Shown: positions 34,677 through 43,782 of the stretch, in pieces | Layout of the letters: each line of letters begins with the position of its first letter | Numbering within the stretch: the first letter of the stretch is position 1 | Assembly (NCBI GenBank): GCA_021732845.1 | Contig: JAKFUF010000037.1 | Location: 22,096-86,095 of the forward strand | DNA: 64,000 nt | Direction of reading: 5' to 3' | Source: Planctomycetaceae bacterium | GTDB taxonomy: Bacteria > Planctomycetota > Planctomycetia > Planctomycetales > Planctomycetaceae | The notes under the pieces: generated by a model | What the model saw: only the letters and a program-made list of their open reading frames with translations | Databases searched by the model: none | Told to the model about the DNA's origin: nothing | Translations under genes and position numbers: made by a program

Positions 34677-35370
34677 TCCGGCCCTGCAGCAGGTTCTCGT
34701 TGGAGATCCGCAGCTTGTCCAGGGTTTGTTCGAACGTCGTCCCGGGTTCGAGACTGCCGTACTGCCGCACGGTGAAGTACACGCTGATTTGCTCTTCCGG
34801 GTAGTCGCCGCGGCGGACGTGATAGGCGTTGGTGCGGGTCTCGATCATGAGCCGCGCCTGCTGCCGGCATTCGGCATCCAGGGCGATCGTGATCTGTGGC
34901 TCGTAGTTGATCACCTGTGAGCCCTCCACATCCACCAGCGCCTCCAGGGCCGAGCAGGTGCCGAGTGCCTCGGCAACCAGGGCGTCGTGGTTGCCGCGGA
35001 ACGAGAAGTCGAAGCTCATCATGAAGTCGAGGGCTTCACAGTCCAGCGGGCTGACGGTCAGCATGTACGGAATCAGCTCCAGCACCAGCCGGTGCTGCTG
35101 CATGGCCGATTCGACATCCGGCGGATTGGCGTACCCGCTGCACACCCGGCGGGGCTCGATGCTGATCCAGCGATAGTGCCCTTTTTCCTTGTCCTCTTCG
35201 AGAACAAAATCACCCGACTCCCGCGTGTAGAAGTTCCGCATCGACGGGTATGACTTTTGCACACGCTCGAAAAACCCCAAGATAGTGTCCCGCTGGCCGG
35301 GAAGCGCCATCTCCGTGTTCAAATACATGTTGACGAAAAAATCGTCCGCCAGCGAATTGTACGCAATCAT
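34627..35370 (-). CDS. Hypothetical soluble protein, planctomycete type
   Basis: This 247-residue protein has mixed alpha/beta composition. It begins NSLADDFFVNMYLNTEMALPG and contains RWISIEPRRVCSGYANPPDVE and DFSFRGNHDALVAEAL. No known family is recognised and there is no signal peptide. It is convergent with the small membrane protein gene (50-base overlap) and divergent from the MotA-like gene. Confidence 0.7.
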   Translation of the reverse strand: MIAYNSLADDFFVNMYLNTEMALPGQRDTILGFFERVQKSYPSMRNFYTRESGDFVLEEDKEKGHYRWISIEPRRVCSGYANPPDVESAMQQHRLVLELIPYMLTVSPLDCEALDFMMSFDFSFRGNHDALVAEALGTCSALEALVDVEGSQVINYEPQITIALDAECRQQARLMIETRTNAYHVRRGDYPEEQISVYFTVRQYGSLEPGTTFEQTLDKLRISNENLLQGRIIDHVLRPLAQAISTK

Positions 35371-35652
35371 CGAATCTTCCCCGGTGGTTCGACACCGTAA
35401 TGTTCTTAATCGATATGGGCTTCGGACACAGAATCGCTTCCGTCAGTTCGGTCCGGAGGAAGTGCGGGGGGAAATCTGCGGCAAACGCGGGCCGCCGCGA
35501 ATTGATTGTAAGGGGAACGGGAAGAGGGGTCAAAGCGGTAGGTTTTGGGATGGACTGATCTTGTCCCAAACCGCCAACTCCGGTATCAGCCTTTCGCTCA
35601 ACTCGGGCCACTTCCAATATCGCCGTCGTCGCTGCTGTCTGCCGGGGAACCG

Positions 35653-36927
35653 ATGCTCAACAAACTCAAGCCAGCCGCCTTCAAGGCGCTCGACCTGTCG
35701 TTGATCCTCGGCGTGGGAGCCACGGTCGCGTTTTACTCGGTGATGCACCAGCCGGCCCTGCATGGGACGCTGCTGCACCGCTACACCACCGCCCACCCGG
35801 TGGACTATGTCATCGTGACCCTCTTCATGTGGGGCATCGTCGACATTCTCCTCAAATTGCTCTCCTTTCCCAAAGAAAGCCTCGCGCTCCGCGAGCAGTG
35901 GCTGCCGCCCAAAAGTGTCCGTGAACCGGTCTCCAACGCCCGCGAACTCTTGGCCCAGGTCGACTCCCGACCGAAGTGGCTCGCCGAGTCCCGCATCGGC
36001 CTGCGTTTCGCCCATGCTCTCGACTTTGTCGTCGAAAATGGCTCCGCGCAGGAAATACGCGACCATCTGCAATACCTTTCCGACCAGGCCGAAGAGACCA
36101 CCCACGGCCGCTACACGCTGGTCCGGTTTGTGATCGCCGTGACCCCCGTGCTCGGCTTCCTCGGCACAGTGGTCCACTTCGGCACCGCCCTCAGCGGCAT
36201 CTCCTTCGCCGAGATGACCGAACGGCTGCCGATGGTGGTGTCCGAAATGGGCGAGGCGTTCAACACCACCACCGTGGCTCTCGCCGCCGCCATGTCGATG
36301 ATGTTCTCGCTGTTCATGTGCGAGCGCGTCGAGCACTCCTACGACCGCTCGGTTGACCGCATGGTCGAGCGTGAACTGCTCAACCGCTTCGAGGTCAAGC
36401 ACCAGGATCTCGTTCCGTTCCTCTCGATCGTCCAGGCCGCCAATGAAGAAGTCCTGCGGGTCATGGCCGGCACGCTGGAACGCCAGGTCTCGCTGTGGAC
36501 CGAGAGCCTGCAGACCATTTTCCAAAGGTTCGATGATCGCCAGCAGATCGAAGGGGCGTCACTGGCCGGCGTGATCGAACAACTCGACCGCCGGCACCAG
36601 GAACTGGACAACCGCAGCGAGGGCCGCGTGGCTCAACTCCTCGCCCAAATCGATGCCCGGCAGGACGCGCACCTGTCCAAGCTCGAGAAGACACTTCAAA
36701 GCGTGGTACTGCTCCGCGACGATTTCAAAGAGATCGGCAAGACGTTCCAGAACCTCACCCAGGGCGAAGGCCGGCTGCTGGAACTGCAGCAGGTGCTGAA
36801 CGAAAACCTGCGGACGATCCATCAGACACAGCACTTCGACGAGGCCCTGCACGGCCTGACCGCCGCCATCCACCTGATGACCGCCCGCAACCGCCTGACC
36901 GGCGGCTACGAATCGGCGGCGGCGTGA
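35653..36927 (+). CDS. MotA/TolQ/ExbB-family proton channel with coiled-coil tail
   Basis: This 424-residue inner-membrane protein has helices near residues 12-30, 53-71, 155-178 and 200-225. The third and fourth carry the TolQ/ExbB motif TPVLGFLGTVVHFGTAL and FNTTTVALAAAMSMMF. The last 190 residues are helical and rich in Gln/Glu/Leu, a likely coiled coil. MotA/ExbB proteins make a proton path with an ExbD, TolR or MotB partner; none is adjacent here. The ATG at 35653 is preceded by GGGGAACC. In architecture it resembles ZorA of Zorya defence, but without its partners. Confidence 0.88.
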   Translation: MLNKLKPAAFKALDLSLILGVGATVAFYSVMHQPALHGTLLHRYTTAHPVDYVIVTLFMWGIVDILLKLLSFPKESLALREQWLPPKSVREPVSNARELLAQVDSRPKWLAESRIGLRFAHALDFVVENGSAQEIRDHLQYLSDQAEETTHGRYTLVRFVIAVTPVLGFLGTVVHFGTALSGISFAEMTERLPMVVSEMGEAFNTTTVALAAAMSMMFSLFMCERVEHSYDRSVDRMVERELLNRFEVKHQDLVPFLSIVQAANEEVLRVMAGTLERQVSLWTESLQTIFQRFDDRQQIEGASLAGVIEQLDRRHQELDNRSEGRVAQLLAQIDARQDAHLSKLEKTLQSVVLLRDDFKEIGKTFQNLTQGEGRLLELQQVLNENLRTIHQTQHFDEALHGLTAAIHLMTARNRLTGGYESAAA

Positions 36928-37075
36928 TTCACTTCGCCAACAGCGAATAACTCGTCTGCGGTATCCGCATGGAATCCGTCGGCCAGACGGCCGCCCCCCT
37001 TGCAGGTTCCACGATGTGACGCACTGAATTAATGGAGAAGCCGACCCCCGTCGTATCGCTCCAAGCTGCCATTTC

Positions 37076-40000
37076 TCAATCCACCCACAAGAATTCGTTG
37101 GCATTCAGCAGCGTGAGCGCGATGTGCGGCCAGGCGGCGGCGTCGGTGGTGGCCAGGTCGGCGGGTGTTGCGGCCGCGAATTTGTCGCCCAGTTGAACGC
37201 GGGCGAATTCGTCGAGAAACGACAGCAGGCCGGACCGTTCCGTATCGGTGGGATCGCGGCTGAAAATGAGATGGTAGGCCCATTGGATGCGGCCGGTGCG
37301 GTCTGGTGCGGATGTGAGGACGCGGCCGGCCACCGTCTGCGCGGCCCGGCTCACGGACGGACTGTTCCACAAGACCAGGGCCTGCGTGGCAACGATCGCC
37401 TCGGTGCGGCGGTTGCAGTTGATTTCCATGCGCGGGGTGTCAAAGGCTTCCAGAAGCGTCACGGGCTGGCTGCGGCGGACCTTCAGGTAGACACTGCGGC
37501 GGCTGCCCTCGGGTGTGTCTGCGGTCGAAATCGAGCCGTCCGCCTGCGGGACCACCGGGACCGGCACTCCGTACATTTTCGGGCTGAGCTTTCCGGACAG
37601 GGCCAGGAGCGTGTCACGCACCACTTCTCCTTCATGCCGCCGCGGGCGGAAGGCGGACAACAGCAGGTTCTCACCGTCGACCGCAGCCTTTGCCGAGTCC
37701 AGGGTGGATGTCTGCCGATAGGCCGTTGAGGTCACCATCAGCCGGTGCATCGCCTTCTGGCTCCAGCCACGTTCGATGAATTCCGTGGCCAGCCAGTCCA
37801 GCAGTTCGGGGTGCGTGGGTCGTTTGCCGAGCTGTCCGAAATCGTCCAGGGTGTCGACCAGTCCGCGTCCGAAATGATGGGACCACAGCCGGTTCATGTG
37901 AACGCGGGCGGTGGTGGGATGCCGCGGGTTGACCAGCCATTCGGCGAACGCCCGGCGGCGGCCGGTGGATTTGTAGACCGGCAGCGGCGCGTACTTGTAG
38001 TCCGCCGGCGTGAGGACTTCCGGGACACCGGGTTCCACGACGCGGCCCAGGTTGGTGAAGTCGCCCCGCCGCAGGACATTGGCCGTTGGGGGGGTGTCAT
38101 CCAGGTCGACCAGCCCGCGAATCTGCACGATGCTGCGGGTCAGCGCCTGTTCGGTGGTGATTGCGGCCTGCAGCTTGTCGAGTTCGATTTTACGCTCGGG
38201 GTGGTTCGCCTCAATGTCTTTTTGCAAATCAGCGGCTGTGAGGCTCACACGCGGCGCGCGTTCCGCCAGCAGTTTCTGTTGCTCGTCATTGCGCTGCTTC
38301 TCATCAATCAGGAGCGCGGCCCGAACAGCAGCCACGACCGTGGCATCCTGCAGCGCCGACGGTCCCGTGACAAAGAAATTCTCCAGCGTCAGGCCTTCGA
38401 ACGTGGCTGGAGTGCCGGGCGGGGTGATGTACCGGCGAAATTCCAGTTCGACTTCCGCCACAGTTCCGGCTCGGCTGCCGGTGATCACCTGGGTTCGCTG
38501 GCCGTCGTTAAACGTGCTCGTAATTATTCCGTCCGCACTGCGGACGATTGTGACCGTGGCCCGGCCCGATGGGGAAAGAGCATGGGCGAATTCGCCAGGC
38601 GTCGCGGCCTGTTGGAATTCTTTCAACTGCTGCTCGATCAGGTCGGGGCCGATACCGATCCGTCCGACGGCCGAGCCACGCTTGTTGTTGTTCTCATCCA
38701 CATACCCGTGGCTCGCGATCAAATCGCCCTTCGCATCCCGCAGATTGACCAGCAGCACCTGCATGGCCGTGTTCTTTCCGGCGTCGTTGTCGTCGTTGGA
38801 GGTCCAGCCGAACCCGAGTTCCGCCCTGAATTCGCCCGCCAGCGCGACCGGACGTTTGAGCAGAACCGTGGCGTAGCCCGGCTTGCCATCAATCTCTTGA
38901 ATCACAAACTTCTGCCCGTCCGCCGCGGTCTTCCAGCCGTTGGCCGTGCCGCTGAATTGAAGTGTCCAGTCCGCGTTGATGGTGCCGCCGACATCGACCG
39001 GGCTTTGGACGGCGCGCGCCGCGGCATCGAGTTTTTGAGCCACCAGTTTCTGCTGAATCTTCATCCGGATTGCCTGCATGCTGTCGGTCAACTGCTTGAC
39101 CCGGTCGGCAATCTGCTTGTTGTGCTGTTCGACCTCGGCCTGCTCTGCCTCCGTGGCCAGGGGGACCGCCCGTTCGGACGATGCCAGCCAGCGGGCCGGG
39201 TCATAAGAAGCCACGAGGACTGCATGAATCTGATAATAGTCCCGCTGCGAGATCGGCTCGGACTTGTGGCTGTGGCAGCGGGCGCACTGCAGCGTGACGC
39301 CGAAGAAGGCCGAGCTGAGAATGTGCGTGGTGTCGGCCATCACCTTGAAAATCTCGGGCTTTTCCTTGTAGCCGGGGTAGGTGGGATCGCTGGCGGTTCG
39401 CAGGAAGCCGGTGGCGATGAGCTGGTCGCGCATCTCCGGCGTCAGTTCGGGTGCCCGCCGCCAGTCGCTGAGTTCATCGCCCGCAATCTGCTCGCGGATG
39501 AACTGGTCGTAGGGCAGGTCACGGTTGTGGGCTTGAATGACATAGTCACGGTAGCGCCAGGCCTCCGCCCGTTCACGGTCGGCTTCAAGGTAGCCATCCG
39601 AGTCGGCATAGCCGGCGACATCCAGCCAATGCCGGCCCCACCGTTCGCCATGGTGTGGCGATGCCAGCAGGGCTTCGACAAGCTGTTCGTAGGCATCTGG
39701 CCGGGCATCCTGCAGAAACGCCGTTCGCTGTTCGGGTGTTGGCGGCAACCCGGTCAAGTCGAAGCACAGCCGCCGCAGCAAAACTTCGCGGCTCGCGTCG
39801 GCATTAAAGGTCAGCCCCACCGCTTCCAGCTTTTGCAGCAGAAACGCATCAATTGGCGTGCGTACGCGGTCTGGTGCCTTAACCGTCGGTGGATCGCGGC
39901 GGACAGGCGGCTGGTAAATCCAAAACTGGCGGTCTTCGGGCTTCAGGGTGGAATCATCGTCCTTCGTTTCCAACGGCATTTCCGTGGCCAGCTTGGTGGC

Positions 40001-40354
40001 CGCCCCGGCCTTGACCCAGCGTTTCAACAGTTCGATCTGGCGGGCGTCAAGCGGGTCTTCGCCCTTGGGCGGCATCTCTTTGGAGACGATCTTTTCAATC
40101 AGCAGGCTCTCGTCGGGCTTGCCCGGTTCAATCGCCGCACCGCCGTCGCCACCGGCAACAATGGTGAACTTCCGCCGCAGGTCCAGACCGCCCTTGCGCG
40201 TCTCGGACCCGTGACAGGAAAAACACCGGGCCTGCAAAATGGGGACAATGTCGTCCTCGAAGTTCAGCGGAGCATCGGCAGCGTGCAAAGATTGGCTCGC
40301 CACAGCGAACAAACACAGCATCAGGCAGCCGAAGACAACGTGACCGAATCGCAT
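37076..40354 (-). CDS. PSD1/DUF1549/DUF1553 exported cytochrome protein
   Basis: This 1092-residue exported protein has a signal peptide (GHVVFGCLMLCLFAVASQSLHAA). A planctomycete-type cytochrome domain follows with a haem motif CFSCHGSE near residue 42. Then come the DUF1549 domain (RYRDYV-like, about 220-420), a middle lectin-like insert with GGTINADWTLQFSGTANGW (about residues 460-560), and DUF1553 (RAFAEWLVNPRHPTTARVHMNRLW, about residue 800 on). Such genes are lineage-specific to planctomycetes and often go with DUF1501; none is beside it here. Role probably periplasmic redox; inference from family context. Confidence 0.9.
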   Translation of the reverse strand: MRFGHVVFGCLMLCLFAVASQSLHAADAPLNFEDDIVPILQARCFSCHGSETRKGGLDLRRKFTIVAGGDGGAAIEPGKPDESLLIEKIVSKEMPPKGEDPLDARQIELLKRWVKAGAATKLATEMPLETKDDDSTLKPEDRQFWIYQPPVRRDPPTVKAPDRVRTPIDAFLLQKLEAVGLTFNADASREVLLRRLCFDLTGLPPTPEQRTAFLQDARPDAYEQLVEALLASPHHGERWGRHWLDVAGYADSDGYLEADRERAEAWRYRDYVIQAHNRDLPYDQFIREQIAGDELSDWRRAPELTPEMRDQLIATGFLRTASDPTYPGYKEKPEIFKVMADTTHILSSAFFGVTLQCARCHSHKSEPISQRDYYQIHAVLVASYDPARWLASSERAVPLATEAEQAEVEQHNKQIADRVKQLTDSMQAIRMKIQQKLVAQKLDAAARAVQSPVDVGGTINADWTLQFSGTANGWKTAADGQKFVIQEIDGKPGYATVLLKRPVALAGEFRAELGFGWTSNDDNDAGKNTAMQVLLVNLRDAKGDLIASHGYVDENNNKRGSAVGRIGIGPDLIEQQLKEFQQAATPGEFAHALSPSGRATVTIVRSADGIITSTFNDGQRTQVITGSRAGTVAEVELEFRRYITPPGTPATFEGLTLENFFVTGPSALQDATVVAAVRAALLIDEKQRNDEQQKLLAERAPRVSLTAADLQKDIEANHPERKIELDKLQAAITTEQALTRSIVQIRGLVDLDDTPPTANVLRRGDFTNLGRVVEPGVPEVLTPADYKYAPLPVYKSTGRRRAFAEWLVNPRHPTTARVHMNRLWSHHFGRGLVDTLDDFGQLGKRPTHPELLDWLATEFIERGWSQKAMHRLMVTSTAYRQTSTLDSAKAAVDGENLLLSAFRPRRHEGEVVRDTLLALSGKLSPKMYGVPVPVVPQADGSISTADTPEGSRRSVYLKVRRSQPVTLLEAFDTPRMEINCNRRTEAIVATQALVLWNSPSVSRAAQTVAGRVLTSAPDRTGRIQWAYHLIFSRDPTDTERSGLLSFLDEFARVQLGDKFAAATPADLATTDAAAWPHIALTLLNANEFLWVD

Positions 40355-40520
40355 GCCTGCACACTCCCGAACAGAAGCGTTGACGCCGAGTGCGCCAAAC
40401 GAATCAATATTATGGCATGCGTCCCGCTCTCCCGCCAGCGCGTGTTCGCTGGCATGATGACGGGCGACGACATACTGTCATTTGAGCTTTCTCAAGATTT
40501 TTTCCAGGTGACGGTTTGGC

Positions 40521-41873
40521 ATGGCTGAATTGAATTACGACTTCTTCTCTCCGCCACAGGTTGTTTTTGGCTGGGGGCGACGGACTGAACTCGGGCGGCT
40601 GGCGGGCGGGCTGGGCCGCCGCGCGTGGATCGTGGCGGGGTCGCGCACGCTGGAGCGCTCGGGAACGCTCACCGAATTGTGCGGACTCCTGAGTGAGGCG
40701 GGCCTGATTGCCGAAGTCGTGGCTAACATTTCCCGCGAGCCTCTGGTGACGGATGTTGACCTGCTGGTGCAGGCGCTGCGCGAGCGCCGGACGGGCGCGG
40801 GTGACGTGATGATCGCCGTCGGCGGCGGCTCGGCGATCGATCTGGCCAAGGCGGCCGGGGCGCTGGTCATGAACCCCTTCAGCGAGCGAGGAACCCCGAC
40901 AGCGGATATGGAAGGTGGCGCAAGCCACCCATCCGCGCCAGGGGTTCCGCAGCGAGCAGGACTTACCAGCGAGCGAGGAACCCCGACAGCGGATATGGAA
41001 GGTGGCGCAAGCCACCCATCCGCGCCAGGGGTTCCGCAGCGAGCAGGACTTACCAGCAACACGGTCAAGGATTTTTTAGAGGGGGTCGGCCGGGGGCTCA
41101 AAATCGTCCATCCGCCACTGCCGCTCTTGGCCATGCCGACGACCGGTGGAACAGGCACCGAAGCCACCAAGAACGCAGTGATCTCCAGCTTCGACCCGCC
41201 GTTCAAGAAGAGCCTGCGGTCGGAATGGATGGTTCCCCGGTGCGTGCTGATCGACCCGGAGCTGAGCTGTTCCGTGCCGCCGGATGTGACCGCCTGGACG
41301 GGGCTGGATGCGATCACGCAATGCTTGGAGAGCTACATTACCCTCAAGCCACGGCCGATTCCGCAGGCTCTGGGACTGCAGGGCTTGAAGCTCGCCGTGC
41401 CGGCGCTGCCGGAGGCTGTTCGAGATGGCCAGTCGGTGGAGGCCCGCTGCGCGATGGCGCATGCGGCGTTCCTCTCGGGGATGGCCCTGGCCAATTCCGG
41501 CCTTGGCGTGGCTCACGGCATTGCGGCCTCCCTGGGTGTTCATGCGCATGTCTCTCATGGGCTGGCGTGCGCGGTGCTGCTGCCCACCGCCATCCAGGTG
41601 AACCGTGGGGTGCGGGAACGCGAGCTGGCGTACTTGGGCACGGAGCTGACCGGTCGCAGTTGGTCCACGCCAGCGATGGCGATCGACGCGCTGGCCGATC
41701 TGATTGGCGGACTGCTGAGCGACCTGTCGATCCCGCACCGCCTCTCACAACTCGGAGTCAAGCCCGAGCAACTGGATGACCTCGCCGCCGGCTCCCAAGG
41801 CAACAGCCTCAATGGCAACCCACGGGAACTGTCAGTGGCGGACGTGCGAAAGATTTTGGAGGAGCTGCTGTGA
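40521..41873 (+). CDS. Iron-containing alcohol dehydrogenase with tandem repeat insertion
   Basis: This 450-residue Fe-ADH-family oxidoreductase has a Rossmann domain (SPPQVVFGWGRRTELG, MIAVGGGSAIDLAKAAGAL). The metal region is unusual: GLDAITQCLESY has Gln where a His ligand is expected, and GVAHGIAASLGVHAHVSHG keeps the first and last His but replaces the middle one with Ala. Between residues 121 and 178 lie two identical 29-residue copies (SERGTPTADMEGG to RAGLT) from an in-frame repeat. The next gene overlaps by four bases (GTGA), so this is an operon with the PfkB kinase. Confidence 0.88.
   Translation: MAELNYDFFSPPQVVFGWGRRTELGRLAGGLGRRAWIVAGSRTLERSGTLTELCGLLSEAGLIAEVVANISREPLVTDVDLLVQALRERRTGAGDVMIAVGGGSAIDLAKAAGALVMNPFSERGTPTADMEGGASHPSAPGVPQRAGLTSERGTPTADMEGGASHPSAPGVPQRAGLTSNTVKDFLEGVGRGLKIVHPPLPLLAMPTTGGTGTEATKNAVISSFDPPFKKSLRSEWMVPRCVLIDPELSCSVPPDVTAWTGLDAITQCLESYITLKPRPIPQALGLQGLKLAVPALPEAVRDGQSVEARCAMAHAAFLSGMALANSGLGVAHGIAASLGVHAHVSHGLACAVLLPTAIQVNRGVRERELAYLGTELTGRSWSTPAMAIDALADLIGGLLSDLSIPHRLSQLGVKPEQLDDLAAGSQGNSLNGNPRELSVADVRKILEELL
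40881..41054. repeat. Two identical 87-base tandem repeats inside the Fe-ADH gene
   Basis: Copy 1 is 40881-40967 and copy 2 is 40968-41054, identical base for base. Each unit is itself palindromic: GGAACCCC near its start pairs with GGGGTTCC near its end, and GGTGGC pairs with GCCACC around a GCAA loop. At 87 bases each, the copies keep the reading frame. A perfect duplicate suggests a recent event. Confidence 0.93.
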
Positions 41874-42808
41874 TTCTGGCTGCCGGACTTTCACCCGCCT
41901 GGCAACAGATTGTCACGCTGGAAACACTGCGCCCCGGTCAGGTGAACCGCGCCCATGAAGTTGTGTGGTGTGGCTCGGGGAAAGTGTTGAATGTGGGACT
42001 CGCGTGCCACCGGCTTTCGCCCGACGGAGCATCACAAGTGCTGACGTTGTCACCGCTCGGAGGTCCGGCGTATGAACCGATCGCCCGCGAGTTCGCCGAT
42101 TTCGGCATGAATTCCCAGTGGGTCCGCACCACGGTGCCGACCCGCGTCTGCACGACGCTCCTTGATGCGGAGACGAGTGTCACCACCGAGATCGTGGAGA
42201 ACTCGCGGGCGCTGCCGGTAGAGGAACAGGAAGAGTATTTCATCGCTTATGAAGCGTTCGCCGCGAAGGCGGCCGTGGTGGTTCTGACCGGTTCCCTGCC
42301 GAGCGGAATGCCGGCCAGCTATTACGCGCGGCTGGCGTCAGTCACGCCAGGCCGCATGATCCTTGACTTTCGCGGCGAAGGGTTGCTGCAGGCGTTGCCC
42401 TGCAAGCCGTTCATGGTGAAGCCCAACCGCGAGGAACTGATTCAGACCGTCGGCGGCACGCTTGCAAATTCTGCAGAGCTAATCGCGGCGATGCGGAAGT
42501 TGAACGCCATGGGAGCCGAATGGGTCGTCGTGACCGACGGCCCCCAGTCCGTCTGGATGTCAGGACAGGGAGAGGTCTATCACGCCGAGCCACCCAAGGT
42601 CGACGTTGTGAATCCGATCGGCTGTGGCGACTGTCTGGCGGCCGGTTTTGCCGTGGCTCTGGATGCCGGGCAAAACATCGTGGATGCCCTGCGGCTGGGA
42701 ATCGCCGCCGCCAGCGAGAACGCCCGCGTGCTGCTGCCGGCCCAGTTGACTCAGGCCGCCGTCAAGGCCGTGGCGGAGACGATTCAGGTGGAACGCACAC
42801 GTGAGTGA
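41870..42808 (+). CDS. PfkB-family sugar kinase (1-phosphofructokinase-like)
   Basis: This 312-residue ribokinase-fold kinase starts at GTG 41870, overlapping the ADH stop. Substrate-site motifs GQVNRAHEVVWCGSGKVLNVG and VVLTGSLPSGMP are present, and the ATP/anion hole NPIGCGDCLAAGFA carries the catalytic Asp. The GSGKVLNVG form fits the 1-phosphofructokinase/tagatose kinase subgroup (usual GGKGxNV). The ADH-kinase pair suggests sugar alcohol or hexose use, but the substrate cannot be read from sequence. Confidence 0.9.
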   Translation: MILAAGLSPAWQQIVTLETLRPGQVNRAHEVVWCGSGKVLNVGLACHRLSPDGASQVLTLSPLGGPAYEPIAREFADFGMNSQWVRTTVPTRVCTTLLDAETSVTTEIVENSRALPVEEQEEYFIAYEAFAAKAAVVVLTGSLPSGMPASYYARLASVTPGRMILDFRGEGLLQALPCKPFMVKPNREELIQTVGGTLANSAELIAAMRKLNAMGAEWVVVTDGPQSVWMSGQGEVYHAEPPKVDVVNPIGCGDCLAAGFAVALDAGQNIVDALRLGIAAASENARVLLPAQLTQAAVKAVAETIQVERTRE

Positions 42809-42811
42809 GAG

Positions 42812-43771
42812 TCACTGGGCACCTGTCGGCATGACTGTCGCGCTTGCCGGCAGGATTGTCGAACCGCTCATGGGCGCGCCGGTGACAGGGAGTGTGGCGA
42901 TGTAGCTCGACATTCGTTCGGTGGCATTGGGAATGGCGGCCATCAGCCGCTTGCTCAGTGGCGACGGATTCTTGCTCGTCCGCAGGTCGTGCAGATACGT
43001 CAGCAACACCTGTCGTGTTTCCGGCGAGCTGTGCAGCATGAAATGCACCCAGGCCCAGGCTTCGCGGTAATCGGCGCGGCTCATCTTGTCCACCTCCGTC
43101 AGCCCTTCCAACCGGTGGATGTTGGGTCGCCAGCCGTCGGCCAAGCCCTGCGTGAGCCGGTTCGCATCATTCCGGTTGACACCGCCAACCTGCAGTCCGG
43201 GGACTTCGAAGTACTCGGCGAGGCCTTCATCGAGCCACAGCGGTGGCGTCTGCAGGGCGGCGTGCAGCAGTCCGTGCGTGAACTCGTGCCGCAGGTCTTC
43301 CTGAATCTGCTCGCCCCACGAGGTGTAGACCGCCAGCTCGTCGCCAGGGGTCTTCTTCACGAAGTATGCCCGGCGCTCGGGAAGTTTTGGATAGGTGGTG
43401 CGGATGTACTGGGTGTAGGTGAGTTCGTCCTTGAACAGATACACGGTGACGGGCCGCGAACTGTATGGCAGGTCGAGCGTTGTGCAAACCTGCTGCCGCA
43501 ACTGTTTGAGGTCGCCGATCAGCGGACTGGTCGAGGGAATCCGAAAGTCACTCAAGACAATGAGCTGGTCCGATTCAATCGAGTTTCGTGCCGGCAGGCT
43601 GACCAATTCATTCGACGTGGCCACGCAGCCGCCAAGGATCAACAGGGCGGTGACAACCAACGCGGATCCCAGTCGGCAGGCGAATTTCGCGCCGCTCCGT
43701 GCCCACTCCCTGCGGCGTCGCGTGGACTCCGGGGGGCTGGTGTCAAACCATTTTCTGGCTGGCGGGCGCAT
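42812..43771 (-). CDS. DUF1570-type lipoprotein with HExxH zinc-peptidase motif
   Basis: This 319-residue protein (start 43771, MRPPARKW) has a lipobox LILGGC near residue 49, so it is probably a lipoprotein. The body shows RHEFTHGLLHAAL (HExxH, near residue 162) followed by PLWLDEGLAEYFE with a second Glu, the gluzincin-like pattern of DUF1570/peptidase MA proteins. A start at 43867 would overlap the kinase gene and is less likely. It follows the kinase gene after 11 bases, so the two are cotranscribed. Convergent with the PfkB gene. Confidence 0.82.
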   Translation of the reverse strand: MRPPARKWFDTSPPESTRRRREWARSGAKFACRLGSALVVTALLILGGCVATSNELVSLPARNSIESDQLIVLSDFRIPSTSPLIGDLKQLRQQVCTTLDLPYSSRPVTVYLFKDELTYTQYIRTTYPKLPERRAYFVKKTPGDELAVYTSWGEQIQEDLRHEFTHGLLHAALQTPPLWLDEGLAEYFEVPGLQVGGVNRNDANRLTQGLADGWRPNIHRLEGLTEVDKMSRADYREAWAWVHFMLHSSPETRQVLLTYLHDLRTSKNPSPLSKRLMAAIPNATERMSSYIATLPVTGAPMSGSTILPASATVMPTGAQ

Positions 43772-43782
43772 GCTGGTTGAAA

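Noticed and set aside
37745..40528. Very long open frame on the plus strand, over 900 codons
   Set aside because: It is antisense to the PSD1 gene, which has a signal peptide, a CxxCH motif and family domains. High GC leaves the opposite frame open.
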